This document shows, in pieces, positions 1 through 10,156 of a stretch of 64,000 nucleotides of DNA. The notes under the pieces are model-generated. The model saw only the letters and a program-made list of their open reading frames with translations. It was not told the origin of the DNA and ran no database searches. A program made the translations under genes and the position numbers. The DNA is from Anthopleura xanthogrammica (taxonomy: Eukaryota; Cnidaria; Anthozoa; Actiniaria; Actiniidae): the NCBI GenBank assembly GCA_964019055.1, contig OZ025216.1, forward strand, positions 4,624,001 to 4,688,000. The letters are read 5' to 3'. Position 1 is the stretch's first letter, and each line of letters starts with the position of its first letter.

Positions 1-140
1 GAAAAAACATTGACAGTGTCAACCTATAATACTTCAACTATGGTTTTACTAGGGCTTGCAGAACATTTAGGTCCATGAAAACACTGAAAACCCTCAAAAA
101 TACCCAGGAGTATACCCAGGAGCCAAAGAGTTAAACAGAT
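1..140. other. Left-edge non-coding sequence
   Basis: No coding signal is visible. A copy of the 22-bp array core (tgtgtaagaccaagaagt, 140-157) begins at its end, just before the tail of the LINE. It is probably intron or flank of the decayed Tudor/trefoil copy, whose exons 6-9 would lie further left if they survive. Confidence 0.5.
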
Positions 141-157
141 TGTGTAAGACCAAGAAG

Positions 158-3100
158 TACATACATACATACATACATAGTTTATTTAAACACGGTAAAT
201 CATCAGTAAAATATATGTACAATAATAAAATAATAATATATAAAGTGATACATATATATGTAAAATCAAATTTGTCTACTGTTTTACAAGATTGCCGTGT
301 GGAAATTCAATGCCATTATTCCATAAAGATTTTGTCAAGCTCGTTTTTAAAATGCTTTATGGATTTCGATTTCTTTGCGCTTTGTGGTAAGTCGTTCCAT
401 AAGATAGCTCCACTATAGCTGAAGCTGCGCTTTAGATAATCGGTGCGAGGCTTGGGTATAGCAAGTTTCATATCTAGATCTCTAAGGTCATAACTTGTGC
501 TATAATGGTCAAAGATATTACATAAGTACTGGGGAGCTTGACCATTTAAGCACTTAAACATTACCAACGCTTTTTGTTTCTTGCGTCTCACTGAGAGTTT
601 GTCCCAGCCTAAAGAATCAAGAAGCGTACAGGATCGAACTTCGTAACTAGCTTTCATGATAACCCTAGCCGCACGATTTTGCAGCTTTTGTAGTTTGTCG
701 CATAATTGGCCACATAACCCATCCCATACAGTACTACAATAATCAAAATGGGGGCGAATTAGAGCATTGTAGATCTGTACAGCAGTAGAGTGAGGGATAA
801 AAGGTCTGACTCTTTTTAGAGCCCCAATAGCTGAGGATACTTTCTTACATAGCTCTTCAACGTGAGCAGACCAAGATAGTCGATCATCAATCGTAAGGCC
901 CAGCGACTTCACATTATTAACCTTCTTAATTAACTTATTATCGATATTAATATTAATTTCATTATTTGCCTCTGCATTTAGCTTTTGCCGAGAGCCTATG
1001 ATCATAAATTCAGTTTTCGTTATATTAAGGCTTAGTTTATTTGCTTTGAGCCAACAATTAAGATTGTTAAGCTCAAAATTAATCGAAATCTCAAGATCCG
1101 TCACTCTACTACCAGATATACTAATGCTTGTGTCATCTGCAAACATTTTTGTAGTGGCTATGGCAAGACTGTTTGGTAAGTCATTAATATAAATCAAAAA
1201 GAGTAAAGGACCGAGAATACTTCCTTGTGGAATCCCGCAACTTACGATGTTTGCATCAGACAAAGACCCATTAACCAAACACTTTTGACTACGATTTGTT
1301 AAATAAGAACAAAACCAATCGATAGAATTTTGATTCAATCCATAATACTCCAATTTCAGTAGCAAGATGGAATGGTCGATGGTGTCGAAGGCCTTTTTTA
1401 AATCGATAAATACTACGCCGTTTAGGAGGCCTTTGTCCATATTAATCGACCAGTCGTTAGTAGCTTCAAGTAAGGCCGTAAGAGTACTATGGAGGGAACG
1501 AAATCCCGACTGGCAATTTGTTAAAAGTTCGTTATCATTTAAATAAGTATAGAGTTGGTCATAGACGATCTTTTCAAAAATTTTCGAAACTATGGGAATG
1601 ACTGAAATAGGGCGGTAGTTGTTGAGATCAGATTTTGAGCCCTTTTTAAAGACAGGTGTTACCCTCGCCCGCTTCCATTCATCAGGAAACTCGCTGGTGA
1701 TAACGGATTTGTTGAAGATGGAAGCAAGCGAGGGCCCAACTATGTCTGCAGCAATTTTCAATAATTTAGAAGGTATGTTATCTAATCCAGTAGCCTTTTT
1801 CTCATCAATTTGACGTAACAGCTTGCACACCCTATCAGCATCTGTAGTTTCTAGAGAAAAAGTCTTTGCTGACCGCCTAAGATAGAATTCGGGTTTAATG
1901 TTTGTTGTAGGAATGTCACTTGCAAGAGCTGTACCAACACTTGTGAAGTGATGGTTAAAAGCTTCGGCCATTTCTGTGGCAGAATTAATTACTAAGTCAT
2001 CGTCACATTTGATTTCAGTTATATTACGGCGAGATTTGCTGCAATTGCGTGAAGTTACCTCGTTAATAAGACTCCAAGTTTTCCTCGAATCCTTTTGGAA
2101 TTTTGTAAAATTGTCCGTGAAATACTGCTTTTTAGCCTGCTTAATTGCATTGTTCACTTGGTTTCTCGCACGCTTATATAACTGCCAATCAATATCGTCA
2201 TTACTATAAACTGACTTCTTTTTGAGATAATTACGTTTATGGATCTTATCTAATAATTCCTTAGTAATCCAGGGGGACTTTTTTTCCCTTGTTTTCTTTT
2301 TGCTCAACGGAGCGTGCTTATCTATTACTTCAATAAACAAATTGTGCCAGACATTCCACATATCATTGGGATTTTCATGGCTATAAACTGTGTCCCATGG
2401 TTGGTTGGCTATGTCAGACAAAAAAGCATCTTTATCAAAATTCCTATAAAGACGCGTTTCCACTATTCGAGAGCCAGTTTTTTCATAACGTGTCTTACGT
2501 GTCATAAAGACAAGCGAATGGTCACTGATTGCGATATGTTGAACTCCTGAATTGATGATTTTGTCAGGAGAGTTTGTTATGCATAGGTCAATTAATGTTC
2601 GTGAGTTTGGGGTTACCCTTGTCGGTTCAGTGATCAATTGGCTTAAACCGTAAATATCGAGTATACTAGTTAGCTTAACAGCGATTGGACTGTTTTTGCC
2701 CTCTAACAGATCACAGTTCAAATCCCCAAGTAAAAAAAGGTCTTTACTCTCGGCATCAATTTTGTCAATAAGATCTTCAAAACTATGAAAAATATCCGAA
2801 GGAGCACTCGGGGGTTTGTACCATGTTCCAACAAGAAATGGTTTAGAATTTGGATTGGTAATTTCAACAATTACAAATACATTCAAGTTGGTCCACGCAC
2901 AAGTCGTGGCGAATGTGATAGTTAAGGTTTTGACGTAAAAATATACAAACTCCACCTCCGTTCCTTCCATTTGTTTTACAATCTCTTCGCACAAGTTCAA
3001 ACCCCTTTAAATGAATTTCGTCATCTTTGATACTAGCATCTAATTTGGATTCATTAACTGACAGTAAATCAATATTAGAATTATCCATAAAAGCCTTAAG

Positions 3101-3418
3101 GTCATCAATGTGTGCGATTAAACTATTAATATTAAGCGAAGCCATTACTAGACCACGTCCTGTTACATTACAATCTAAAAACTTACCACGCGATAGAGGT
3201 GGTTCGCGTTGCAAATGCAAGGCATTGGATTCCCCAACGGCAATAATCTAATCTCCCCTAATATACTTAGTAAAGTTATGTGCGAGTTGCCAAGTTCCCT
3301 TCGAGTTAAGGTGGAGACCGCTACAGTTTAGGTGCTCAGTGGTGATAAGGCTGTGATCGATAAAGGACCATCCGTTCTGGTTGCAGTATTGTCTTAGGAC
3401 TTTGTTAACTTGACTAAA
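158..3418 (-). mobile_element. 5'-truncated non-LTR retrotransposon (CR1/jockey-like LINE)
   Basis: Minus-strand LINE read from about 3418 down to a short (TATG)n-type 3' tail at 158-179. In order it holds the end of ORF1 (about 3248-3415, the C-terminal part of an SGNH-esterase-like domain with a GLHLNSKGT motif), then ORF2 with an AP-endonuclease and a reverse transcriptase. The 5' end is missing: the ORF1 frame runs straight into the 22-bp tandem array. A core of the same 22-bp unit sits next to the 3' tail, so the element landed in, or duplicated, that sequence. The CR1/jockey assignment rests on domain order and the C-terminal RAARVI/LGW-type region; a tree would be needed to fix the clade. 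Confidence 0.85.
316..3220 (-). pseudogene. LINE ORF2: endonuclease plus reverse transcriptase, one frameshift
   Basis: Two overlapping minus-strand frames make up one ORF2. The upstream frame (about 3220-2864) carries the start of the apurinic endonuclease (SLNINSL, then NGGGVCIFL). The downstream frame (from about 2895 to the stop at 316) carries the rest of the endonuclease (LLGDLNCDLLEG, ISDHSLVF) and a full reverse transcriptase with the catalytic FADD motif, PISVIPIVSKIFEK and [10 protein letters not shown]. The frame change lies near 2870-2895. Apart from that the reading frame is open for almost 900 codons, so the insertion looks fairly young, but it is not a working copy because it is 5'-truncated and frameshifted. 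Confidence 0.85.
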
Positions 3419-3419
3419 G

Positions 3420-3757
3420 AAGTGTTTTGTGTAAGACCAAGAAGTGTTTTGTGTAAGACCAAGAAGTGTTTTGTGTAAGACCAAGAAGTGTTTTGTGTAA
3501 GACCAAGAAGTGTTTTGTGTAAGACCAAGAAGTGTTTTGTGCAAGACCAAGAAGTGTTTTGTGTAAGACCAAGAAGTGTTTTGTGTAAGACCAAGAAGTG
3601 TTTTGTGTAAGACCAAGAAGTGTTTTGTGTAAGACCAAGAAGTGTTTTGTGTAAGACCAAGAAGTGTTTTGTGTAAGACCAAGAAGTGTTTTGTGCAAGA
3701 CCAAGAAGTGTTTTGTGCAAGACCAAGAAGTGTTTTGTGTAAGACCAAGAAGTGTTC
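3420..3757. repeat. 22-bp tandem array, about 15 copies
   Basis: Fifteen head-to-tail copies of a 22-bp unit (gtgttttgtgtaagaccaag plus aa), ending in a partial copy at 3753-3757. Copies are almost identical; three carry a t-to-c change (tgcaag). Because 22 is not a multiple of three, all three minus-strand frames stay open through it, giving spurious ORFs. It abuts the truncated 5' end of the LINE, and one core unit recurs at the LINE's other end (140-157). Confidence 0.95.
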
Positions 3758-4309
3758 ACTGTATTACTACTGTAAAACAAGGACTGAGTTCAGCATACTC
3801 ACCCTGATTGACTCGCATAGGTAACAACCTGATTTTATGAAGCGTCTGCCATCCCTTATCACCATCATCATAGTGAATATAGTAATCAGGTGCATAAGAG
3901 TTAGGGCTGTCGACTCTCACAACTCTTCCCTTGAAGTACTGGGCCCTGTTCTTCCAGCCTGCAATTACACGGGACCCAACAAAAACACGGGTGGGGTTGG
4001 GTATTGCATCTAGAAGGACAGCACTGATGTCACTCTGATGATGTGATATCTTGTCTCCATCATCAAAGGTTACATGGATCCTTCCTCCACTTGCGCTGGT
4101 GACACCCCCATGGAAATAATCATTGTTGGTCCAGCGGGCCCACACAATTTCATCTAAAGAGCAAACAATATCACATTTTATAATTAGTGACTTGCACTAA
4201 AAAGTAATAATGGTAGCAATGTTTGTTTGTTCAGCGACCAAGAACAAGGCTGTTTGTCAGTATGGGAGAGATGCCTAGGGCTAATATCAAAAAGGGTTTG
4301 GTCAGTTGA

Positions 4310-4545
4310 GTTATCAGTATCAATACTCATGTGTCTTCTCATGTAAATTCTCAATATTCTGCAAACTCAGACATTTGAACGGTTTGTTGTGAAATTGTTT
4401 TTCCACTGCCGTCAATCAAAACTAGCCAGTCAGTACCTTTTATATTTTTGACTGGAGGCCGCGAAAAACCAAATTCCAACGGCGGGAAACTGGCCGAGTT
4501 CGCAGGATATTGAGAATCCCAGTAAACAAAGAAAAATTGGTGGTA
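4310..4545. mobile_element. Internal part of inverted-repeat element family Z (MITE-like)
   Basis: Sequence in intron 3 of the decayed paralogue. It matches the internal part of the complete copy at 63,222-63,585, sharing catgtgtcttctcatg, the block around gtaccttttatatttttgac, and the caaattcca motif in the same order. No ORF. It is one of at least five copies of this family in the window. Confidence 0.65.
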
Positions 4546-5112
4546 AAAAATAGGCATATTGAACATTTTTTGTTAATCCATAAGAATAGTTTTTTTAATA
4601 GAGGGATAAAAGAATGCATACCTGATGATTTTATTTCTGGGAGCACACGTATTTGATTCAGTTCTGCAGCCCGTTCCCTGTCTCCATCATCAAACTTAAT
4701 GTCATATCTTGGCAAATTAGGGCCATCTTTCTTTACACTCAAGACACGCCCAGTGTAGTATTTGGCACTACCCTGATACTGAGCAATCACCCGAGAATCA
4801 GCTTGAACAACTTCAGGGTCTGGGTTAACATCAGCAACAACAGCAATTTGATCATGGGAATCATGATAAATTGTATCACCATCATCAAACTTGATGTGGA
4901 CTTTAATATGAGCGTTGGATATTATCCCTCGGTGGTAGGTCCCATCAGTCCAACGTCCCCAGATTGGAGTCCTTGTAGCATGAAATCCTGCTACAAGATG
5001 AAATAAACAATTGAGAGGTATTAGTTACTGGGTGTATATATCTCCAATGATCTCACTTGGAATTCATTGTTAAAAAAGCCAACAAGAGATTAATTGCTAT
5101 CCGACTTCTTAC

Positions 5113-5322
5113 TGAAGAGGAGTGGTCTCCCTCCCCCAGCTCAGCTGCATGGTCAATGAGGAGTGGTCTCCCTCCCCCAGCTCAGCTGCATGGTCAATGA
5201 GGAGTATTCTCCCTCCCCCAGCTCAGTTGCATGGTCAATGAGGAGTGGTCTCCCTCCCCCAGCTCAGCTGCATGGTCAATGAGGAGTAGTCTCCCTTCCC
5301 CAGCTCAGCTGCATGGTCAATC
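5113..5322. repeat. 41-bp minisatellite, five copies
   Basis: Five tandem copies of a 41-bp unit (gaggagtggtctccctcccc, then cagctcagctgcatggtcaat) starting near 5117, 5158, 5199, 5240 and 5281, differing by only one to three bases each. It lies in intron 2 of the decayed paralogue. No counterpart is seen in the matching intron of the intact copy, so it expanded after the duplication. Confidence 0.95.
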
Positions 5323-6228
5323 ATTAGATCCACTCTTGAATATGCCTTCTCAGTTTGGGCTGTTTTATCTTTCTATCTTTCAGATCTTATTGAATCAGTT
5401 CAAAGGCCGGGAAATTATTGCAAATTATTTTACCCAGGTTTCACTTATGAAGAAGCTTTAGAGCTTTCTAAATCATCGACTCTCCAAGTAATCTTGGACA
5501 AATTGTTCTTACATTGACCTTTTCATGGCACTTTTTAGGTTTCCTTCAGCCCCCTCCCCCCTTCCCCTGAACAATGTTGTTCTGGTACCTCATTGGTCTC
5601 GTAGCCCCTTAGGATGCAACATTGGATAGGGAAGGTGTGAACACTTTGGAAGTACAAAGTTATAAGTGAGAAATGAAGTAACTTTGTCCAAGGTTGTAGC
5701 TATCCTACTACTATACCGCTATACTCCAAGTTAATTCAATTAATTTAGCTTACCATAAAAGCCAATGCCTCCATTTCCACTAACATTACCACCTTGATGC
5801 ATTAACAGAGTTCTATTAGTGATCTTTGATTTGAGCTGTATGACGGATCCATTAGGAAAACAGTCCTGGAAAAGCAAGCTTTGTTCAAGAAATTGGCATT
5901 GCAGTGCATTGTGGGACAATAGATATCTAGCAAATATGTTCCCTAAAACAGTCTCTCGATGTACTACGATGCAAACTCGACCCAGTATTTCCTCAATCTC
6001 GGAAAAGCTAAATTTTAGTTCAACGAGTAAGTACTCCAATTTCAAGTTCTCCAGCTGTTGCTCAGGGCTAGCCCAGATTTTGTGTAGAATATTCATGTGT
6101 TCCAGTGAAGGTCCGTGGAATTTCAAAGTGTTTGTATTGTTGAAGTTGTGCATTCTTTACTTTAACGTTGGTATTTGTGATTTTTTGACGCTGAAATGAG
6201 GCTAACCCTGAGCAAACGAGTGCAATTG

Positions 6229-6463
6229 TATAGAGCTTTTAAGTGTGACGTCAATTTATTGAAAAACGACTTCCGGGTCCAAAACGAAAAGCAGTTTAAA
6301 AAAGATTTTTCTTACTTTTTCTTTATGACAGGATTCTTTGTCCAAAGTCCTAATTGTTTCATGTGGAGGTTAAGTCATTGAGTACGTTTTCCGCTTTTTT
6401 TTAGCAGTTTTTGTGAGCAGTTGGACCCGGAAATACGTCACAACTTAACAGCTCTATAGTACA
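6229..6463. mobile_element. Short inverted-repeat element (MITE-like) in intron 1 of the decayed copy
   Basis: Terminal inverted repeats: tatagagctttt then aagtgtgacgtca on the left, and tacgtcacaacttaacagct then ctata on the right. An inner pair, cttccgggtcc / ggacccgga, also matches. No coding capacity. The matching intron of the copy at 14,519-22,265 runs from the flanking gagt..gcaattg motif without this insert, so it arrived after the duplication. Confidence 0.75.
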
Positions 6464-6528
6464 GTTGTATTTCATGAATACGAAAAGGTCTATTGTAAAA
6501 TGTATATCCTTACCACTGAAGTTGCCAT

Positions 6529-9500
6529 GACAGATTCTTTTACTTGGTATTCTGTATTGGATGTGTCACTTTTCACTAACAACAACAAAAGAAAAAAAAT
6601 CAAATGCGTGCCCTGTTTAGAACTGGTGGATACTATTCATTCATGGAAAGTGCGTGCGTACGGTTTTTATTCACGAGTTATGAAGTATCATAAAACGAAC
6701 AAGCGAGTCTTCCATGCGTTTCCTGGCACTATGATTCGTAAGTCGCTCACTATCCAAGTTTGCTTTTTTTGACATATTTTTCATCAATGGTAAAAGTTTA
6801 TTTACCTGACGGTTTATTTATAATCCTAAGTAAAGCTATGTGCAAGTGTGCGCATGCTCAGTCCTAGACATCATCCCACATCGAACAGCGAAATTTTAAT
6901 TCCTGATATAAATAGGTACTCGAGTCTTCATTAGAAAAGAACTTCGTATTTTTACGATTTTCTCACGACGTCCGAAAGTAAGTTTCGTAGAACGATCGTA
7001 AGCAGATGAAGTAGGACGATGAATAAATCGTTGAATATCGATCTGCATGCTAACATCTTAGAGAGCGAGTTAGTGAGTAACAAATAGACTTTATGACGGT
7101 TTTGGCCGCCATTTTGACGAGTAGGCAAAGAACTAGCAGGCGCGCTTACCAAGTCCCATACATTCTTTGTAAATTTTTATCGAGTGACGGCGAAGCAGTG
7201 TAAAAAAAACTATCAGTTCTTGCTTTTTGTCTTTGCTCATGGGATCAATATTTTGATCGATTCGAGCCGATTTCTGTGAGTCGTCTGGCACCGAGTCCAC
7301 GTGGGTGGATGCGTGCAAATCAAAATAAACACGAATAATAAAAATATACTTTATTTTCTCTCTGAATATAGGTGTAATTATGAAGTTAATAGACTAAACC
7401 AATGAAGTTGATAACGACTTATGATAACAGACGATTCATAAAAATCATAAAGTCTATTTGCATATTTAGACCCCTGAAAATTGCTCAATATCCCATCGGA
7501 AATGTTATTTATTTTGGTGTTCGCTTCGTTCTTTGCCCATTATTGGTTATTTTCTTGAGGAAAACATTACGTAAATCCGACTGTTCAGTGTGAATGTTTT
7601 TGTACTTCGAGAAACATCTTGAATGCCATTCCTATAGAATTATTTTCAGTTTGTTCAACTCAAATAAAAATTTAAACATACTTTTTATGCTTTTTATGTT
7701 CATTTATACTATTCTGTAATCTGTAACCTGAAATGGGACTTGCCGAAGGCTTAAGTACGCGTGTGCGCATGATCAGTGATAGATCGAGGTTAGTGCTAGA
7801 TATGATCCCACATTGAACATCAGAATATCCATTACTGATATAAATACTCGATGAGCTCCGGTGAGCGAGTGAGTGAGTGAATGACACATTTGCATAGAGC
7901 TAATTGAAAAAACGTTGTCGCCGAACGGCTTCGCGACTAGCCCGAACGGGAGTATGGGTAAAAATCACTGAAGCGGTTGAATTCTTCACTGATTAAATAT
8001 GCGCCGGGCTTTACAGTACGAAAATTCGCTGGCGAAATAGTATTTTAATGGCTGTAACAGTTTCAAAATTGGGAACATCTTTGACTGAATTTTAGTCATA
8101 TAGACTTTTGTCTTCCTTTCGCAAACCCGAAGACAAACATTGAAAGGGTTGCTGCTTGTGTTATCTCATTAGTAAGCAAAAACAACTACTTCAGAGCTAA
8201 TAATTATAAAGGGGGGTCTTACCTATTCACCACTCATGGTTGCTAGGGAAAGGATTTAAATCTCTAAGAGGTTTTTCTTATGTTTTAACTTCATACATAA
8301 AACCAATTTGTGAAATGGATCGTTTTCTAATATGTGTTATGACGTCACCACTCATACGTAATTTATGACGTCATATTTCATTAAAACAATCGTGCATTTG
8401 GTGGGTTTAACCCCAACATAAGCAAAATCATAGTTGACATAGCTGGCGTTTTTCAACCTAATCATATGCAGGGCAAAATTACTTGATGGTGATTGGCTAA
8501 TGAAGGAGGGCTTTTTTCCTTAATTCAGGGCCGAATTACTAGAAAATGATTGGTAGTTCAGTTGCATAGCAACGCTCATAAAAAGCTTCCCGTTTTGCTT
8601 TGGCGATGCGTCGGCAGACGAAAAAACATTTTAAAATAAACTTAAATGAATAAAAAAACATATTCTCCTTTGTCTTCAGATTCAGATTAAAAACTTGGTC
8701 CTTAGAATTCTAGTTCTATGCATGTTTAATGGTTTTTGACTTGAATGATGACTGATTTCGTACGTTTGCCGTTCTTTCGGTTGAAGCAATTCAGTTCGTT
8801 TTTGAAGATTTAACATTTAATTTAGCAGGATCCGCGAGGTAAACTTGCCAAATAATGATTGTTTAGGCTTCGCGACTCGGGCAATTTCAAAACTTTGAAA
8901 ACACTCGAGAAATAATAATTAAGTTTACGATTACCTATACTAATTTGCATATCTGGTAGAAGACTGTCTGGAACATTGTTCAACATCAATTCAGTTTTAA
9001 GATCAAGGAAATTTTGAAGAAACTCCTTCTAAATTGTCAATTCTTGCTTGTAAACATTCATGAGTTATTTTCCAGTGTCGGTTTTCTGTCATTCCACAGT
9101 TATTTGTTGTAGCGTGGCGACCCAAAGAGAGTCAGGCTATGTAAACAAGGAAAAAGTTTTCTATTGCTTAATATTCAAGTCTAAAGAATAAAGGCCAAGT
9201 AAAAAGGCCCGTAAACACTGGCGATTTTTGCGGCGATTTTAGCTGCGATTTCTACGGCGTTTTTTGAAAATATAACAAATTGTGTCTTAGCTTTTAAAGA
9301 GACATTTGTGTCAGGAATAAAACTTTACAAGTTAATTCTTTACCATTTTTGGCTATGACCCAAATCGCCGCAAAAATCGCCTCAAAATCATCGGTGTAAA
9401 CGGACCTCAACACTAATTAAAAATTAGCTAAATGTTTTGATTCTAATGCAGAACTATCTCAAAACTAAGCTTCACTTTGACATAATATGCATTTATAGTG

Positions 9501-10156
9501 TGGTTTTATCATACCTTGGAGCTTAAAATAGAGTCGTAAAAGATTGTTTTTGAGGTACCTTCAGAGCCAAGGAACAACACAGTTTCTACTTCCGCGGCAT
9601 CTGGTCTAGATTGAGTTCTTGGAAGTGATGTCACGTGATGTCTGGCAAAATGGCGGGAGACATCCAATAGCGCTTTTCACAGATGACGTGACAATGATGC
9701 ATTATGGGTGTCGGTGTTACATCCCAAATTCCTTTTATTTCAATACTCTTACAAGTAAGGTATAGACTACAAATAGTAAATAAATTAAGGAGTAAATAAA
9801 GTGAAATAACACTGAAGAAACACAGGATTATAAGAAACTGTAAAAACGATCTAAAAGGATAAACGAAGAACTTACATTTGTGTAGGACAGGATGAACGAC
9901 GAGCACCAACTGACTAAAGATTAACATATGGGGCGTATATAAAGCGGTACGAACTCCGTAGGGACAACTAACAATGACGAAAAATACTAAAGAATGTGAC
10001 GAATAGAACAATGACTAAGATACTTCAAAACTGAATAAAAGGACACTAAGCGAAAATGTGTAAATACTTAAATCAGATCTAACAATGGGATTGAAATGCG
10101 GACAAGCCAAGACCAAAACACATGCTAATATGCTGCAACAATGTTTTCTTGTCTTG
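6529..10156. other. Gene-poor intergenic stretch with diverged repeats
   Basis: No convincing exon on either strand. Two related blocks, about 6835-6950 and 7745-7880, share gcgcatg.tcagt, then atc.cacat.gaaca, then ctgatataaata, so each ends in a TATA-like motif. Block 9470-9660 (taccttggag, then gttcttgga, gtgatgt, gtctgg) is a diverged copy of 24,100-24,290. Everything else looks like old, AT-rich sequence. Confidence 0.6.

Larger units (their letters stand above)
3803..6528 (-). pseudogene. Third, decayed Tudor/beta-trefoil paralogue (exons 1-5 only)
   Basis: Exons by homology with the copy at 14,519-22,265: exon 1 6514-6528 (short, MATSV), exon 2 5754-5865 (trefoil repeat, starts DCFPNGS), exon 3 4622-4990 (Tudor pair), exon 4 remnant about 4231-4288, exon 5 3803-4153 (Tudor pair). 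Exons 2, 3 and 5 are open and keep splice sites and phase. Exon 4 is broken: Trp of VLGRW has become TGA (4231-4233), and the rest of the exon, its donor and most of the next intron are gone. Exons 6-9 are not in the window; the region beyond exon 5 is the 22-bp array and the LINE. Exons 3 and 5 are phase-compatible, so a transcript skipping exon 4 would stay in frame. It could be a pseudogene or a shortened, diverging copy; the missing 3' end makes pseudogene more likely. Confidence 0.8.

Noticed and set aside
3420..3757. CRISPR array
   Set aside because: The 22-bp units are contiguous with no unique spacers, and the DNA is animal nuclear sequence.
3248..3780. Long overlapping minus-strand frames with repeated SWSYTKHFLVLHK-type peptides
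   Set aside because: They come from the 22-bp array, which is open in all frames; only the ORF1 tail at the left end (about 3248-3415) is real coding homology.
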